Assembly (NCBI RefSeq): GCF_947179515.1 | Contig: NC_067476.1 | Location: forward strand, 60,542,741 to 60,606,740 | Length of the DNA: 64,000 nucleotides | Source of the DNA: Apodemus sylvaticus | Taxonomy: Eukaryota; Chordata; Mammalia; Rodentia; Muridae | Direction of reading: 5' to 3' | The notes under the pieces: generated by a model | The model's input: only the letters and a program-made list of their open reading frames with translations | What the model was told of the DNA's origin: nothing | Database searches by the model: none | In this document: positions 34,195-44,694 of the stretch, piece after piece | How the letters are laid out: each line of letters begins with the position of its first letter | How positions within the stretch are numbered: the first letter of the stretch is position 1 | Program-made: the position numbers and the translations under genes

Positions 34195-35865
34195 AGCAAG
34201 AAGAGATTAGAGAAAATGATGCCTTGGTGTTTGTGGGTGTCAGGAGAAAAATGAGAAAGAGTGGACATAAAAGGAATCAGAACTGATTATCTGCCAAGCC
34301 TCCACACATGGCGAGCTTTCTTTGAAACAGGCACAGATCCTGAGTAGACCTCTGTAATATCTGTTGTTATCTGCAAGCTGCTAGGAAAAATATCCTCCAA
34401 AGTATTCTCTTCTTGTTTAGAGACTCATACAATTTTGTTCATTTGTCCATGAGGGCTTGCCCGTTGCCTGGTTTCTTGAGGGAGGCTTCATGTATCCAAA
34501 GACATTTAGGTAGTAATAACCCAATGTTTAGTGACTATTTCAATGTGTAGACATTGTTATGAGGACTTAATTCATATAGCCTTTTAAAAAGTCTTAAAAG
34601 AATTGTTATAAGGAATTCCTATTTGAAGCAACACGAACAAGTGTTCTAGATTCGAAAACCTAGTCTTTAAAGTGAGTGTGATTATCTTATTGGTAAGAAA
34701 CTTCCAATTTTTTTTAAGAGTACTTCTAAAACAAAACAGCATCAACAAAAAAAATCAAAACTTATCTCTGCCCAAAAGTCACTGATGCCACCTAGTAGTC
34801 AAAGCTGCAATGTGAATATACAAAGGACATTTGCAAAACTATAAAAATAACTTCTAATTCATAAATGAGAGGTCGTTAACTAAGCAAGCTTCAGTTATCT
34901 CTTTTCAGAAAAGGTATTTCCTGAACTCAAACAGACATGATGTCATCAGTTTCCACACTGCTTTCTCCACTCAGACTTACTTCTATGAGCAGCTGGTGGA
35001 GCTGTCAATGCGTATTCACAAGGATACTATGACCTAAGTATTCATCTTTGCTCAGAAGGTCACAAGTTTACCTCTACTCTACCCTCAGTTATTAACGTAG
35101 ACGCCTCCATTTAGTAAACTTGTATCTAATTTTTTTCTTAATGGATAATGAACAAACCACCTAAATTCTGCTCTCCAAGATGAACCATAGCCCAAAATAT
35201 GCCATAAAATGCCATTATTGCTTATGACTGAAAATGCCAAAGTCTTTAAGTGTACAACACTTTCCCTACAAATAACTTTCTAAACGTCATGAAATTCCAA
35301 GTCTTTCCATTGACATTTGGCCAATAATGTTACAAGGTAGCAAATGCAGACCCTGAGGTGCAGATGAGAATTTTTCAGTCCACTAGTACCATTTGCCCTA
35401 CTTTCACTCTGTTACACCTACCCTATCTCAGTGTTTAAGATGACAGGGCATACTGATTGAGTCATTTGACACAAAAAATTGTTCAGTTCTTTGATTAAAT
35501 GTTTCATAAAATAAAAATGTTAATGATAAACCAAATAGAACAGCTCGTTGTTTGAATCCTTGGCCAAGACAATTTTCAATCTTGGTAGCAAGATGTTCTC
35601 TCTGTTAGAGTACAGAATAGAGTGCATTTGCTTAATTTATAACTAATCCTTGAGTACAATAATGTTGTGAAAATACAACAAATCACATGAAAATATCACA
35701 AGAAAGTTATACTGTTCAACTTTCTCCAATGAATATATTGAGAAACATTGAGATGTTTTGTTCATAATTTTCAATTAAATTTTAAAGCTTCTGAAAAATT
35801 AATAAGGTCAGGATGGGTTCTTATAAATCAAAGTATATCACAGTAAAACTGTTGATGTTAATGTT
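34193..35865. other. Unique stretch upstream of the Pde1a exon
   Basis: No gene or mobile element recognised; AT-rich. Confidence 0.5.
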
Positions 35866-38697
35866 GATACTGAGCATTTCTTTAGGTGCTTCACAGCCAT
35901 TCGATATTCCTCAGGTGAAAATTCTTTATTTAGTTCTGTACCTCATTTTTAATAGGGTTATTTGGCTCTCTGGAGTCTAACTTCTGGAGTTCTTTGTATA
36001 TATTGGATATAAGCCCTCTGTCAGGTGTAATGTTGGTAAAGATCTTTCCCAGTTTGTTGGTTGCCATTTTTCCTATTGACAGTGTCCTTTGCCTTACAGA
36101 AACTTTGTAATTTTATGAGGTCCCATTTGTCAACTCTTGATCTTAGAGCATAAGCTATTGGTGTTCTATTCAGGAAAATTTCCCCTGTGCCCATGTGCTC
36201 AAGGCTCTTCCCCAGTTTCTTATCTATTAGTTTCAATGTGTCTGGTTTTATGTGGAGGTCCTTGGGCCACTTGGACTTGAGCTTAGTATAAGGAAATAAG
36301 AATGGATCAATTTGCATTCTTCTGCATGCTGACCGCCAGTTTAACCAGCACCATTTGTTGAAAAGGCTACCTTTTTTCCACTGGATGGTTTTAGCTCCTT
36401 TGTCAAAGATCAAGTGACCATAGGTGTGTGGGTTCATTTCTGGGTCTTCAATCCTATTCCATTGATCTACCTGCTTGTCACTGTACCAATACCATACAGA
36501 TTTTTAACACCATTGCTATGTAGTATTGCTTGAGGTCCTGGATACTGATTTCCCCAGAAGTTCTTTTACTGTTGAGAATAGTTTTAGCTATCCTAGGTTT
36601 TTGTTATTCCAGATGAATTTGAGAATTGCTCTTTCAAACTCTATGAAGAATTGAGTTGGAATTTTGATGGGAATTGCACTGAATCTGTATATTGCTTTTG
36701 GCAAGATGGCCATTTTAACTATATTAATTCTGCCAATCCACAAGCATGGGAGATCTTTCCATCTTCTGAGGTCTTCTTCTATTTCTTTCTTCAGAGACTT
36801 GAAGTTCTTGTCATACAGATATTTTACTTGTTTTGTTAGAGTCACAAAAAGATACTTTATATTGTTTGTGGCTATTGTGAAGGGTGTTGTTTCCCTAATT
36901 TCTTTCTCAGTCTGTTTATCCTTTGAGTATAGGAAGGCTACTGATTTGATTGAGTTAATTTTATATCCAGACACTTTGTTGAAGTTGTTTATCAGTTGTA
37001 GGAGTTCTCTGGTGGAGCTTTTTGGGTCGCTTAAGTATAATATATCATCTGCAAATAATGATAATTTGACTTCTTCCTTTCCAATTTGTATCCCTTTGAC
37101 CTCCTTTTGTTGTCTAATTGCTCTAACTAGAACTTCAAGTACTATATCTGGAAAAAAGAGCACAGCCTTGTCTAGTCACTGATTTTAGTGGTATTGCTTC
37201 AAGTTTCTCTCCAATTAGTTTGATGTTGGTTTCTGCCTTGCTGTATATTGCTTTTGCTATGTTTAGGTATGGGCCTTGAATTCCTGTTCTCTCCAAGACT
37301 TTTAACAGGAAAGGATGCTGAATTTTGTCAAATGCTTTTTCAGCATCTAATGAGATGACCATGTGATTTTTTTTTCCTTTGAGTTTGTTTATGTAGTGGA
37401 TTACATTGATGGATTTCTGTATATTGAACCATCCCTGCATCCCTGGGATGAAGCCTACTTGATCATGGTGAATGATCGTTTTGATGTGTTCTTGGATTCG
37501 GTTGGCAAGAAGTTTGTTGAGTATTTTTGCATTGATATTCATAAGGAAAATTGATCTAAAGTTCTCTTTCTTTGTTGGATCTTTGTGTGGTTTTGGTGTC
37601 AGTGTAATTGTGACTTCATAGAGAATCAGGTAGTGTTCCTTCTGTTTCTATTTTGTGGAATAGTTTGAAGAGTATTGGTGTTAGGTTTTCTTTGAAGGTC
37701 TGATAGAATTCTGCACTAAAACCATTTGGTCCTATGCTTTTTTTGCTTGGGAGTCTTTCAATGATCGCTTCTATTTCTTTATGGGTTATGAGACCATTTA
37801 GATGGTCTATCTGATCCTGATTTAACTTTGGTATTTGTTGTCTGTCTAAGAAATTGTCCATTTCGTCCAGATTTTCCAGTTCTGTTAAGTATAGGCTTTT
37901 GTAGGAGGATCTAATGATTTTTTTTTGAATTGCCTCAGTTTCTGTTGTTATATCTCCCTTTTCATTTCTGATTTTGTTAATTTGGATACTGTCTCTGTGC
38001 CCTCTGGTTAATCTATCTTGCTGATTTTCTCAAAGAACCAGCTCCTGGTTTTGTTGATTCTGTGTATAGTTCTTTCTGTCTCTACTTGGTTGATTTCAGC
38101 TCCGAGTTTGATTATTTCCTGAATTCTACTCCTCTTGGGTGTATTAGCTTCTTTCTGGTGTGCTGTTAAACTGCTAGTCTATGCTTTCTCCAGCTTTTTT
38201 TTGGAGGCACTCAGAGCTGTGAGTTTTCCTCTTAGCACTGTTTTCATTGTGTCCCATAAATTTGAGTATGTTGTACCTTCATTTTCATTAAATTCTAAAA
38301 AGTCTTTGATTTCTTTCCTTATTTCTGCTTGACCAAGTTATCACTGAGTAGAGCACTGTTCAGCTTCCACGTGTATGTGGGCTTTCTATTATTTTTGTTG
38401 CTATTTAAGACCACCCTTACTCCATAGGAATCTTATAGGAGGCCTGGGATTAGTTCAATCTTCTTATATCAGTTGAGGTCTGTTTTATGACCAGTTATAT
38501 GGTCAATTTTGGAGAAGGTACCATGAGGTTCTGAGAAGGTATATTCTTTTGATTAAGGATGAAATGTTCTATAGATACCTATTAAATCCATTTGGTCCAA
38601 AACTTCTGTTAGTTTCACTGTGTCTCTTCTTAGTTTGTGTTTCCCACAAACTTGTTCAGTGGGGATAGTGGTGTGTTGAAGTCACCCACAATTATAA
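35866..38697 (-). mobile_element. Inverted 5' segment of a twin-primed L1
   Basis: Antisense rat-type L1 ORF2 without any 3' UTR or A-tail at its low-coordinate end. In L1 order it runs from the IIVGDFN segment of the endonuclease (at 38697) to the EFSPEEYRMAVKHLK segment near the C-terminus (at about 35880). It directly abuts a sense L1 3' end at 38698. Inverted upstream segment plus sense 3' end with tail is the classical twin-priming product. About 0.5 kb of ORF2 between the segments is missing. Confidence 0.88.
36021..38697 (-). pseudogene. L1 ORF2 remnant in inverted segment
   Basis: Minus-strand frames keep much of the reverse transcriptase: SAEFYQTFKENLTPIL (37616-37861), VGFIPGMQGWFNI, SLDAEKAFDKIQHPF and KSVTRQGC (37135-37542), then SLFADDILYLSDP (36588-37163), where the residues after the catalytic FADD are shortened compared with FADDMIVYLSDP in the copy at 19.4 kb. 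C-terminal landmarks ERAILKFIWNN and NPHTYGHLIFDKGAKTIQWKK (36021-36437) follow. Frames are in different registers and split by stops; the endonuclease N-terminus and the Cys-rich C-terminus are absent. Confidence 0.9.
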
Positions 38698-39518
38698 CAT
38701 CCTAAGTGAGGTAGCCCAATCACAAAAGAACACACATGGTATGCACTCACTGATAAGTGGATAGTAACCCAGAAGCTTGGAATACCCAAGACACAATTCA
38801 CATATCAAATGATGCCCAAGAAGAAGGAATAACAAAGTATGGATACTCTGGTCCTTCTTAGAAGGAGGAACAAAATACCTACAGAAGGAGATACAGAGAC
38901 AAAGTACGGAGCAGAGACTAAGGGAAAGACCATCCAGAGACTGCCCCACCTAGGGATGCATCCCAAATACAGTTACAAAACCCAGACACTATTATAGATG
39001 CCCACAAGTACTTGATGACTGGAGCTGGATATAGCTGTCACCTGGGAGGCTCTGCTAGTGCATGACAAATACAGAGAGGGGACACTCTCAGCCAGCTATT
39101 GAACTGAGCACAGGGTCCCCAATAGGGGAGCTAGAGAAAGGACGCAAGGAGTTGAAGGGGTTTGCAGCACCATAGGAGGAACAATGATAAGAGCCACCCA
39201 GTACCCCCATAGCTCCCAGGGACAAAAACATCAACCAGATAGTACACATGGTGTTACCCATGACTCCAGATGCATAGGTAGCAGAGGATGGCCTTGTTGG
39301 ACATCAAAGGGAGGAGAGGTCCCTGGTCCTGGAAAGGCTCGATGCAGTAGTAGTGTAGGGGAATACCAGGACAGGGAAGCATGAGGGTGTTGATTGGGGA
39401 ACAGGGGGAGGGGAGATGGCTTATGGGACTTTCAGTGGGGGGGGGGAGCCCGCAGGAAAGGGGAAATCATTTGAAATGTAAATAAAGAATATATCTAACA
39501 AAAAAAAGAGAAAAAAAC
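38698..39518 (+). mobile_element. Sense 3' end of the twin-primed L1
   Basis: Starts 'catcctaagtgaggtagccc' (end of ORF2), 'catggtatgcactcactgata', then a long 3' UTR ('gagcagagactaagggaaag', 'tacaaaacccagacactatta', 'ttgaactgagcacagggtccc'), a G-rich purine tract (about 39390-39460), 'gaaatcatttgaaatgtaaat' and an A-rich tail. This long 3' UTR resembles those at 21.0-21.7 and 42.95-44.0 kb and differs from the short form at 11.1 and 58.5 kb. Confidence 0.92.
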
Positions 39519-39593
39519 CTAGCATACAACATTCCCCCCCAAAAAAATAATAATAAAAGTTTTAATTATTTCTTTTTAAAACAGCTGAATTTA

Positions 39594-39767
39594 TTATATG
39601 TAAGTACATTTTAGCTGTCTTCAGACACACCAGAAAAGGGCATCCGATCTCATTACTGATGGTTGTGAGCCACCATGTGGTTGTGAGCCACCATGTGGTT
39701 GCTGGATTTGAACTCAGGACCTCCGGAAGAGCAGTCAGTGCTCTTAACCACTGAGCCGTGAGGTAAC
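39594..39767 (-). mobile_element. Antisense B2 half of a chimeric insertion
   Basis: B2 in reverse: 'ttatatgtaagtacatttt', 'ctgtcttcagacacaccag', 'gatctcattactgatggttg', 'gctggatttgaactcagg', 'gctcttaaccactgagcc'. Its A-tail is absent: it starts at the TSD within the 3' AAATAAAT region. Its last about 14 head bases are missing at the L1 junction. An 18-bp word (ggttgtgagccaccatgt) is tandemly duplicated at about 39660-39695. Confidence 0.92.
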
Positions 39768-40068
39768 CCAGTCTCAAAAGATCAATCATGGTATGCACTC
39801 ACTAATAAGTGTATATTAACTTGGAAAACTGGAATATGCAAAACAGAATCCACACTTCAAATGAGGTACAAGAAGAACGGAGGAGTGGCCTCTAGTTCTG
39901 GAAAGACCCAGTGTAGCAGTATAAGACAAAACTAGAACAGGGAAGTGGGAAGGGATGGGTGGGAGAACAGAGGGAGGGAAGGGGGCTTATGTGACTTTCG
40001 GGGAGTGGGGAACCAGAAAAGGGGAAATCATTTGAAATGTAAATAAAAATATATCGAATAAAATTAAA
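39768..40068 (+). mobile_element. Sense L1 3'-end half of the chimeric insertion
   Basis: 'gtgaggtaacccagtctcaa', 'catggtatgcactcactaata', 'aatgaggtacaagaagaacgg', 'ggaaagacccagtgtagcagt', purine-rich tract, 'ggaaatcatttgaaatgtaa' and a short A-rich tail. It is the short-3'-UTR rat L1 type also seen (antisense) at 11115 and 58511. Confidence 0.92.
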
Positions 40069-40084
40069 AAAACAGCTGAATTTA

Positions 40085-40612
40085 CAGCCCTCAAAAAATA
40101 AAATTGCGCTATAACCATCTAAGTTTTAAATGCTATACAATAAATTCAAATTGAAATGAAAAAAAAAAAGATCTCAAAGTCAAGATCAGACTTGGAGTCA
40201 GAATTCATTCCAGGTATAGTCAAGTTGACAACCAGGAATAGCCCCTACATGAAGTGAGCTAATTAATTAAATATTTAATTAATGGCAAAAAAAGAGCAAA
40301 ATAGCATCTGACACAAAGCTATTGCTTCATGATTATAACCGTTTATTATTTTTGGTACAGCTTTAATCTTTTATTATTTATTTATTTACCCAACAGGTTT
40401 GCTAATAGTAAACCTTACTCCAGTTCATTTGGTATGAAGTATTGCTGTTTTTTTATTCAGTGATGGTATTTATTTCATTCAGAAAGTATATCCTTATTTG
40501 TAAGTAAACTAGTTTTAATTATTAGAGGCAATAATGTTCTTTGGTATAAGGCAACATATAGTCAATGCGTGAAAAAGATAATATGAATCTTTCATTATCA
40601 TAGCCACAAATC
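40085..40612. other. AT-rich stretch with a 22-bp palindrome
   Basis: No gene or named repeat. The sequence attaattaaatatttaattaat would be longer than a short motif in print; its perfect self-complementarity spans 40262-40283, centred between 40272 and 40273. Confidence 0.55.
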
Positions 40613-40666
40613 ATCAGTAGGTGTTAGTATATGTGCTGCCGAAGCGAGCACGATCAGTAGGTGTTA
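40613..40666. repeat. 14-bp TSD pair around the U6 fragment
   Basis: atcagtaggtgtta at 40613-40626 and 40653-40666, exact. Confidence 0.95.
40625..40652 (-). pseudogene. Rnu6 pseudogene: 3'-truncated U6 snRNA retrocopy
   Basis: The minus strand reads gtgctcgcttcggcagcac then atatactaa, which is nucleotides 1-28 of U6 snRNA, the last three shared with the left TSD. One extra base (g on plus strand, 40652) lies between the U6 5' end and the right TSD. No A-tail and no downstream U6 sequence. U6 is the spliceosomal RNA transcribed by RNA polymerase III. This fragment cannot be functional. Confidence 0.93.
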
Positions 40667-41035
40667 AAGATAAATTTGATATGTTCAAAACCACTAATCT
40701 CTGAAAGTATACCATTTAAATATTCTTTTGTAACAATTGTACAAATGTATACATTTGAAACATAGAAATCTTCAGTGACTAAATCAGATGCATGAATCTA
40801 ACTTAGCAATAAAAGATATACATATCATTTCACGCTGATGAGGAAGGGCTAGGAGTAAATGCATTTAAATTGTATCAAGAAGCCATCCAGACTTAAATAT
40901 GACTCCAAGGAAAAGTAGATTAAACTCTGCAAGATTTGAACAAGCTAAAAATATTATTTCATTTACAAAACATTCTTTTATGCCTTTTTAAACTAAAAAT
41001 TTAAAGTTATCATATAAAGTGATAGGCCCTCTTAA
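40667..41035. other. AT-rich stretch, nothing recognised
   Basis: No gene, RNA or repeat could be supported. Confidence 0.5.
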
Positions 41036-41905
41036 TTTGGAAACTTCATTCATGCCTGTCACTATGATTTCTCTCATTCATTCTTGGGATTATTTCCTGT
41101 ATAATTGGCGTCCTTCCTGAAAGCCTTAGATCTATGTAGATCTTTCAAGCTTTGGCTGATGTTTCTCTCTTGCAGTTTCAAAGTCTCAGGAATAACATTA
41201 GGGTCTTTGATCCATTTTTAATTCATTTCTACTCATGGTGAGGGATATGGAGCTAATTTAATTCTTCTTCTTGTGGAAATCCAGTTTTTCCTGAACCATT
41301 TACTGAAGAGACTTTCTCTATCACATATTTTGATACCTTTGTTAAAAATTAAGAGACTACAACTGTGTGAGTTTGTTCCTAAGACATCTAATTTATTGTG
41401 TAGATGTGTTGGTTTTCTACTAGTACTAAATATTCTGTTACTCTGGTTCCTCGACATAATGTAAGACCTGTACTCTGATCCTTACAGTGGTGTTCTTTCT
41501 GATTTGGATCTACTTAGCCGTTTGGAGTCTTTGTGCCGCCATATGACTTTCTGGATTGTTCTTCTAATTGCAAGAATTATATTAGAATTTTGTAGAGATT
41601 TGTTGAGATTGTATATCTTGAACCATTTTTACAACACTAATTCTGGTACCTTATAATTGTAGGTCTTTCCATTTTCTGATTTTCTCCATTTTTTCTTCAT
41701 TATCTTAACATTTTGATTATAAAGGTCTTTCACCTCCATAATCAGATTTATTACTAATTATTTTATTTTTAAGCTACTGTGAATGGTATTTTTCTCCAAT
41801 TTTGTTCAGCAAGTTTATTATTGAAATATAGAAAGACTACTAATGATTTTTGTATCTTGGTTTTGTTTGCATCCTGCTACTTAAGCATGCTAGTCTTTTA
41901 GTTCA
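41036..41905 (-). mobile_element. Ancient L1 ORF2 fragment, antisense
   Basis: Antisense L1 ORF2 with strong decay: 'gggtctttgatccatttttaatt', 'gtgagggatatggagctaatttaattc', 'aatccagtttttcctgaaccatt', 'ctgtactctgatcc', 'ggtctttccattttctgatt', and a residual minus-strand frame (41233-41457). The wording fits older Lx/L1M copies rather than the rat-type L1s. Confidence 0.72.
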
Positions 41906-41934
41906 CAAGAAAATTAATACAGAACAGGGCAGGC

Positions 41935-42175
41935 AAGATGACAGTCTGTAAAGATGCATGCCACAAGGCCTGACAACCTCAGTTTGATCTGTAAAATCCA
42001 TGTTGTGGAAGGATAGCATCATCCTCTAAAAGGTGTTTCTCATCCCCCACATACAGCCTTAGTATGTGCATGTGCATGTGTGTAAACACACATATACACA
42101 TGTACACAAATGCATATGCTCGCACACGTATGCACAAACACTAAATAAATAAATGAATAAATGTATTTTAAATTG
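41935..42175 (+). mobile_element. B3-like SINE, sense
   Basis: 'gcaggcaagatgacagtctgtaaag', 'gccacaaggcctgacaacctcagtttgatctgtaaaatcc', 'gttgtggaaggatagcatcatcc', a CA/TG-rich region (42060-42135) and 'aaataaataaatgaataaatg'. This matches B3 (ccaagcctgacgacctgagttcgatccc ... gtggaaggagagaa). Confidence 0.72.
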
Positions 42176-42945
42176 AGAAAAATATTTGGTTTAACAATTG
42201 ACAAAATAGAAGATTTTCACACCAAAAATAACATCAGAACTAAAACGTTTTAAAAACCTGTTAAACATATTTCAAAAGACACAGCTACATCTATATGAGT
42301 CGTAACTGTCCAAATGTAAGGGTCTGAGAAACAATTGTAAAAAATTATAGCAAGTATAATAACATGTAACCTTGTACATTAATGACTATCTGGGGAACAT
42401 GAAGAAAAGGCTTTAACTTGTAAAAGAGGGGGAAGAAAGGAGCTTGGAACAAGGATCTCCCGGAAAAAGACATAAACCATGCAGAATCAATCCGTAGACA
42501 AGAATATGTAGTGTTCCAAGCACATATTTAGAATAAAATGATTGTGCTTCTTTCTCTTTAATCTCTTTAATTTTTAAGGAGAGGGGGAAAACTGAATCCT
42601 TTTGGGAGTTTTAATCATCTGTGCTTTTGAATTAAAACTTACTCTACCAGCAAACAAAACAAGGCAATCAACCACAGGCTGATGATGCCCCTGGCAACCA
42701 ATATAAACAAGAGAATCAAACTTCTTGAGAGGGATAAATTTGCAAACATAGTGCTATAAATTGCTACAAGTAAATTTCAACCAGATGCAAGTTACAAATT
42801 CAAATCTGTAAATCTCATTAATCAACCTGTTGTTAGTGAAAAGTGATAGACCCCACAGACTTTAAATATGGAGTTGTCTAGCATTAGATCTATGTCCAAG
42901 CTCTTTCTTTTTCTTTAAATTAAACAAGTTTATTTCATTGTGCTT
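42176..42945. other. AT-rich unique stretch
   Basis: No gene or repeat recognised. Confidence 0.5.
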
Positions 42946-42949
42946 TTTT

Positions 42950-44025
42950 TTTACACTCCATATTTTATTCCCCTCCTGATTGAAAGAAAGTCAAAATGTA
43001 GGCAAGAAAAAGAATCCATTGTATGTTGAAGTGATCTTAACATTAGAAAAAGAAGCGTGAATGCTACAGTCCTACTCAGAAGGGGGAAGAAAATAATCTT
43101 GGGAAATAAGGGGAACAAGGGATCTAGGGGGAAGAAGGGGGAAGAAAAAGGGGGGCCCTGTTCAGACATGGGAAGAAATAGGGAAGAAGTACAGAGCATC
43201 AGGAATTTGAAAGGAGATGTGTAGCAGTGAAGGAAGAGGAACTAGGGGTAGCCACTATAAAGTCCCAAGAGGTTCGCAGGTCCCAACAGGGAGGACATTG
43301 GGCAAAATACCTAACAAAGGGGAAAGAGAATCTGTAAAGATCATATACACTGGATAGGCACAGTCCCTGGTTGAAGGGATCCACCCACCTCAAAAATATT
43401 AATCCAGAATTCCTCCTGTCAAAAGAACTGCAGGGACAGAGTGGAGCAGAAACTGAAGGAAAGGCCATCCAGAGACTTCCCCACCTAGGGATCCATCCCA
43501 TCTACAGACACCAAATCCAGACACTATTACTGATGCCAAGAAGTGCTTGCTAATAGGAGCATGGTTTATCTGACCCCTGAGAGGCCCTGCCAGAGCCTGA
43601 CTAATACAGATGCAGACAGTTGCAGCCAACTATCAGACTGAGCACGTGAAATCCATTGGAGAAGTCAGGGCAAGGACTAAAAGAGCTGAAGGGGTTTGCA
43701 ACCCCATATGAATAACAACAATATCAACCAACCCAAAACTCCAGGGACTAAACCACCAACCAAAGAGTACACATGGAGTGACCCATGGCTCCAGCTGGAT
43801 ATGTAGCAGAGGGTGGCCTTATATAGCATCAATGGGAGAGGGGAGCACCTTAGCCCTGTGGAGGCTTGATGACCCAGCATAGGGGAACGCTAGGATACTG
43901 AGGTAGAAGGGGTGGGGGTATGGAGCACCCTCATAGAGGCGGGGGAGGGGGTAAGGGGTTTGTGGACAGGAAATTGGGAAGTGTGATAACATTTGAAATG
44001 TAAATAAAACAGTCAATAAAATTCA
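42950..44025 (+). mobile_element. L1 3' UTR, 5'-truncated, sense
   Basis: Long rat/Lx-type L1 3' UTR: 'cactccatattttattccc', 'gaaagtcaaaatgtaggcaag', 'cactggataggcacagtccc', 'ctgcagggacagagtggagc', 'ggatccatcccatctacagac', 'gggactaaaccaccaaccaaa', G-rich tract (about 43905-43965), 'gataacatttgaaatgtaaat' and an A-rich tail. No ORF2 sequence precedes it. Confidence 0.87.
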
Positions 44026-44164
44026 AAAGATACATATTATACATATATAATAAAAAATAAATGTAAATCCTAAAAAAAAGAATTTCCCAAAACAAAAATT
44101 TAGACACTGAAACTATCTATTCAAAATCTGGAATTCACCTATTGAAATAAACCAATGATTAGAA

Positions 44165-44242
44165 CACTGTGGTGCTATTGAGGCAAGAGGGTCGGGAGTT
44201 CAAGACCAGCCTGGGTCACATAGTAAGATTCTGCCTCTAAAT
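44165..44242 (+). mobile_element. B1 SINE fragment, sense
   Basis: 'ggtcgggagttcaagaccagcctgggtcacatagtaag' matches the B1/Alu core (gttcgagaccagcctggg..acatagtgag). The 5' third is missing or unrecognisable. Confidence 0.75.
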
Positions 44243-44694
44243 TTAATTAACGAATTAATTAAAGATAAGTCTGAAGAAAATTTCCAGAATGTATAGATAG
44301 GTGTCTGTATGAGTTAATATATGTGGAAATATTTTTAAAGGCAAATGTTAATGAAGACACTGAATGAAGTTTGTTGTACAATTCTTTGCATGTTCCACAA
44401 ATAGAAAATACTTTGGAAGCAAACGTAGAACAATGTGAAGAGTAAATAATTAAGAATACTGCAGAGTTGGTGCTGGGGAGGGAGACCAAGCACTTCAGAT
44501 TGGAGAAGCAGAGCACACGGCGGTTTCTCATCCAAAGTGAATCCAGACTCCTGCCTATGGGAAGACTGAGCCACGGGGAACACTTTACATCACCACAATG
44601 CGGACAAACACACAGCTTGGAAGTCACTGCAATCATGTAATAAAGAACTCATGAGATGGAAAGCAAACATGACCTGCATATCCTCAGGTTAAAA
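44243..44694. other. Unique stretch
   Basis: No gene recognised; the overlapping minus-strand frames at 44259-44636 lack any familiar motif. Confidence 0.45.

Larger units (their letters stand above)
39578..40084. repeat. 16-bp target-site duplication pair flanking the B2/L1 chimera
   Basis: aaaacagctgaattta occurs at 39578-39593 and 40069-40084. The left copy is preceded by tcttttt, so the nick site reads TTTT/AAAA, the preferred L1 endonuclease site. The pair encloses both the antisense B2 and the sense L1 3' end as one insertion. Confidence 0.92.

Noticed and set aside
36664..37182. 172-residue plus-strand frame
   Set aside because: Antisense shadow of L1 ORF2; the minus-strand reading carries the reverse transcriptase motifs.
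39578..40084. B2 inserted later into an existing L1 end
   Set aside because: The B2 has no TSD of its own; the only duplication encloses both elements, and the B2 lacks its A-tail exactly at that duplication.
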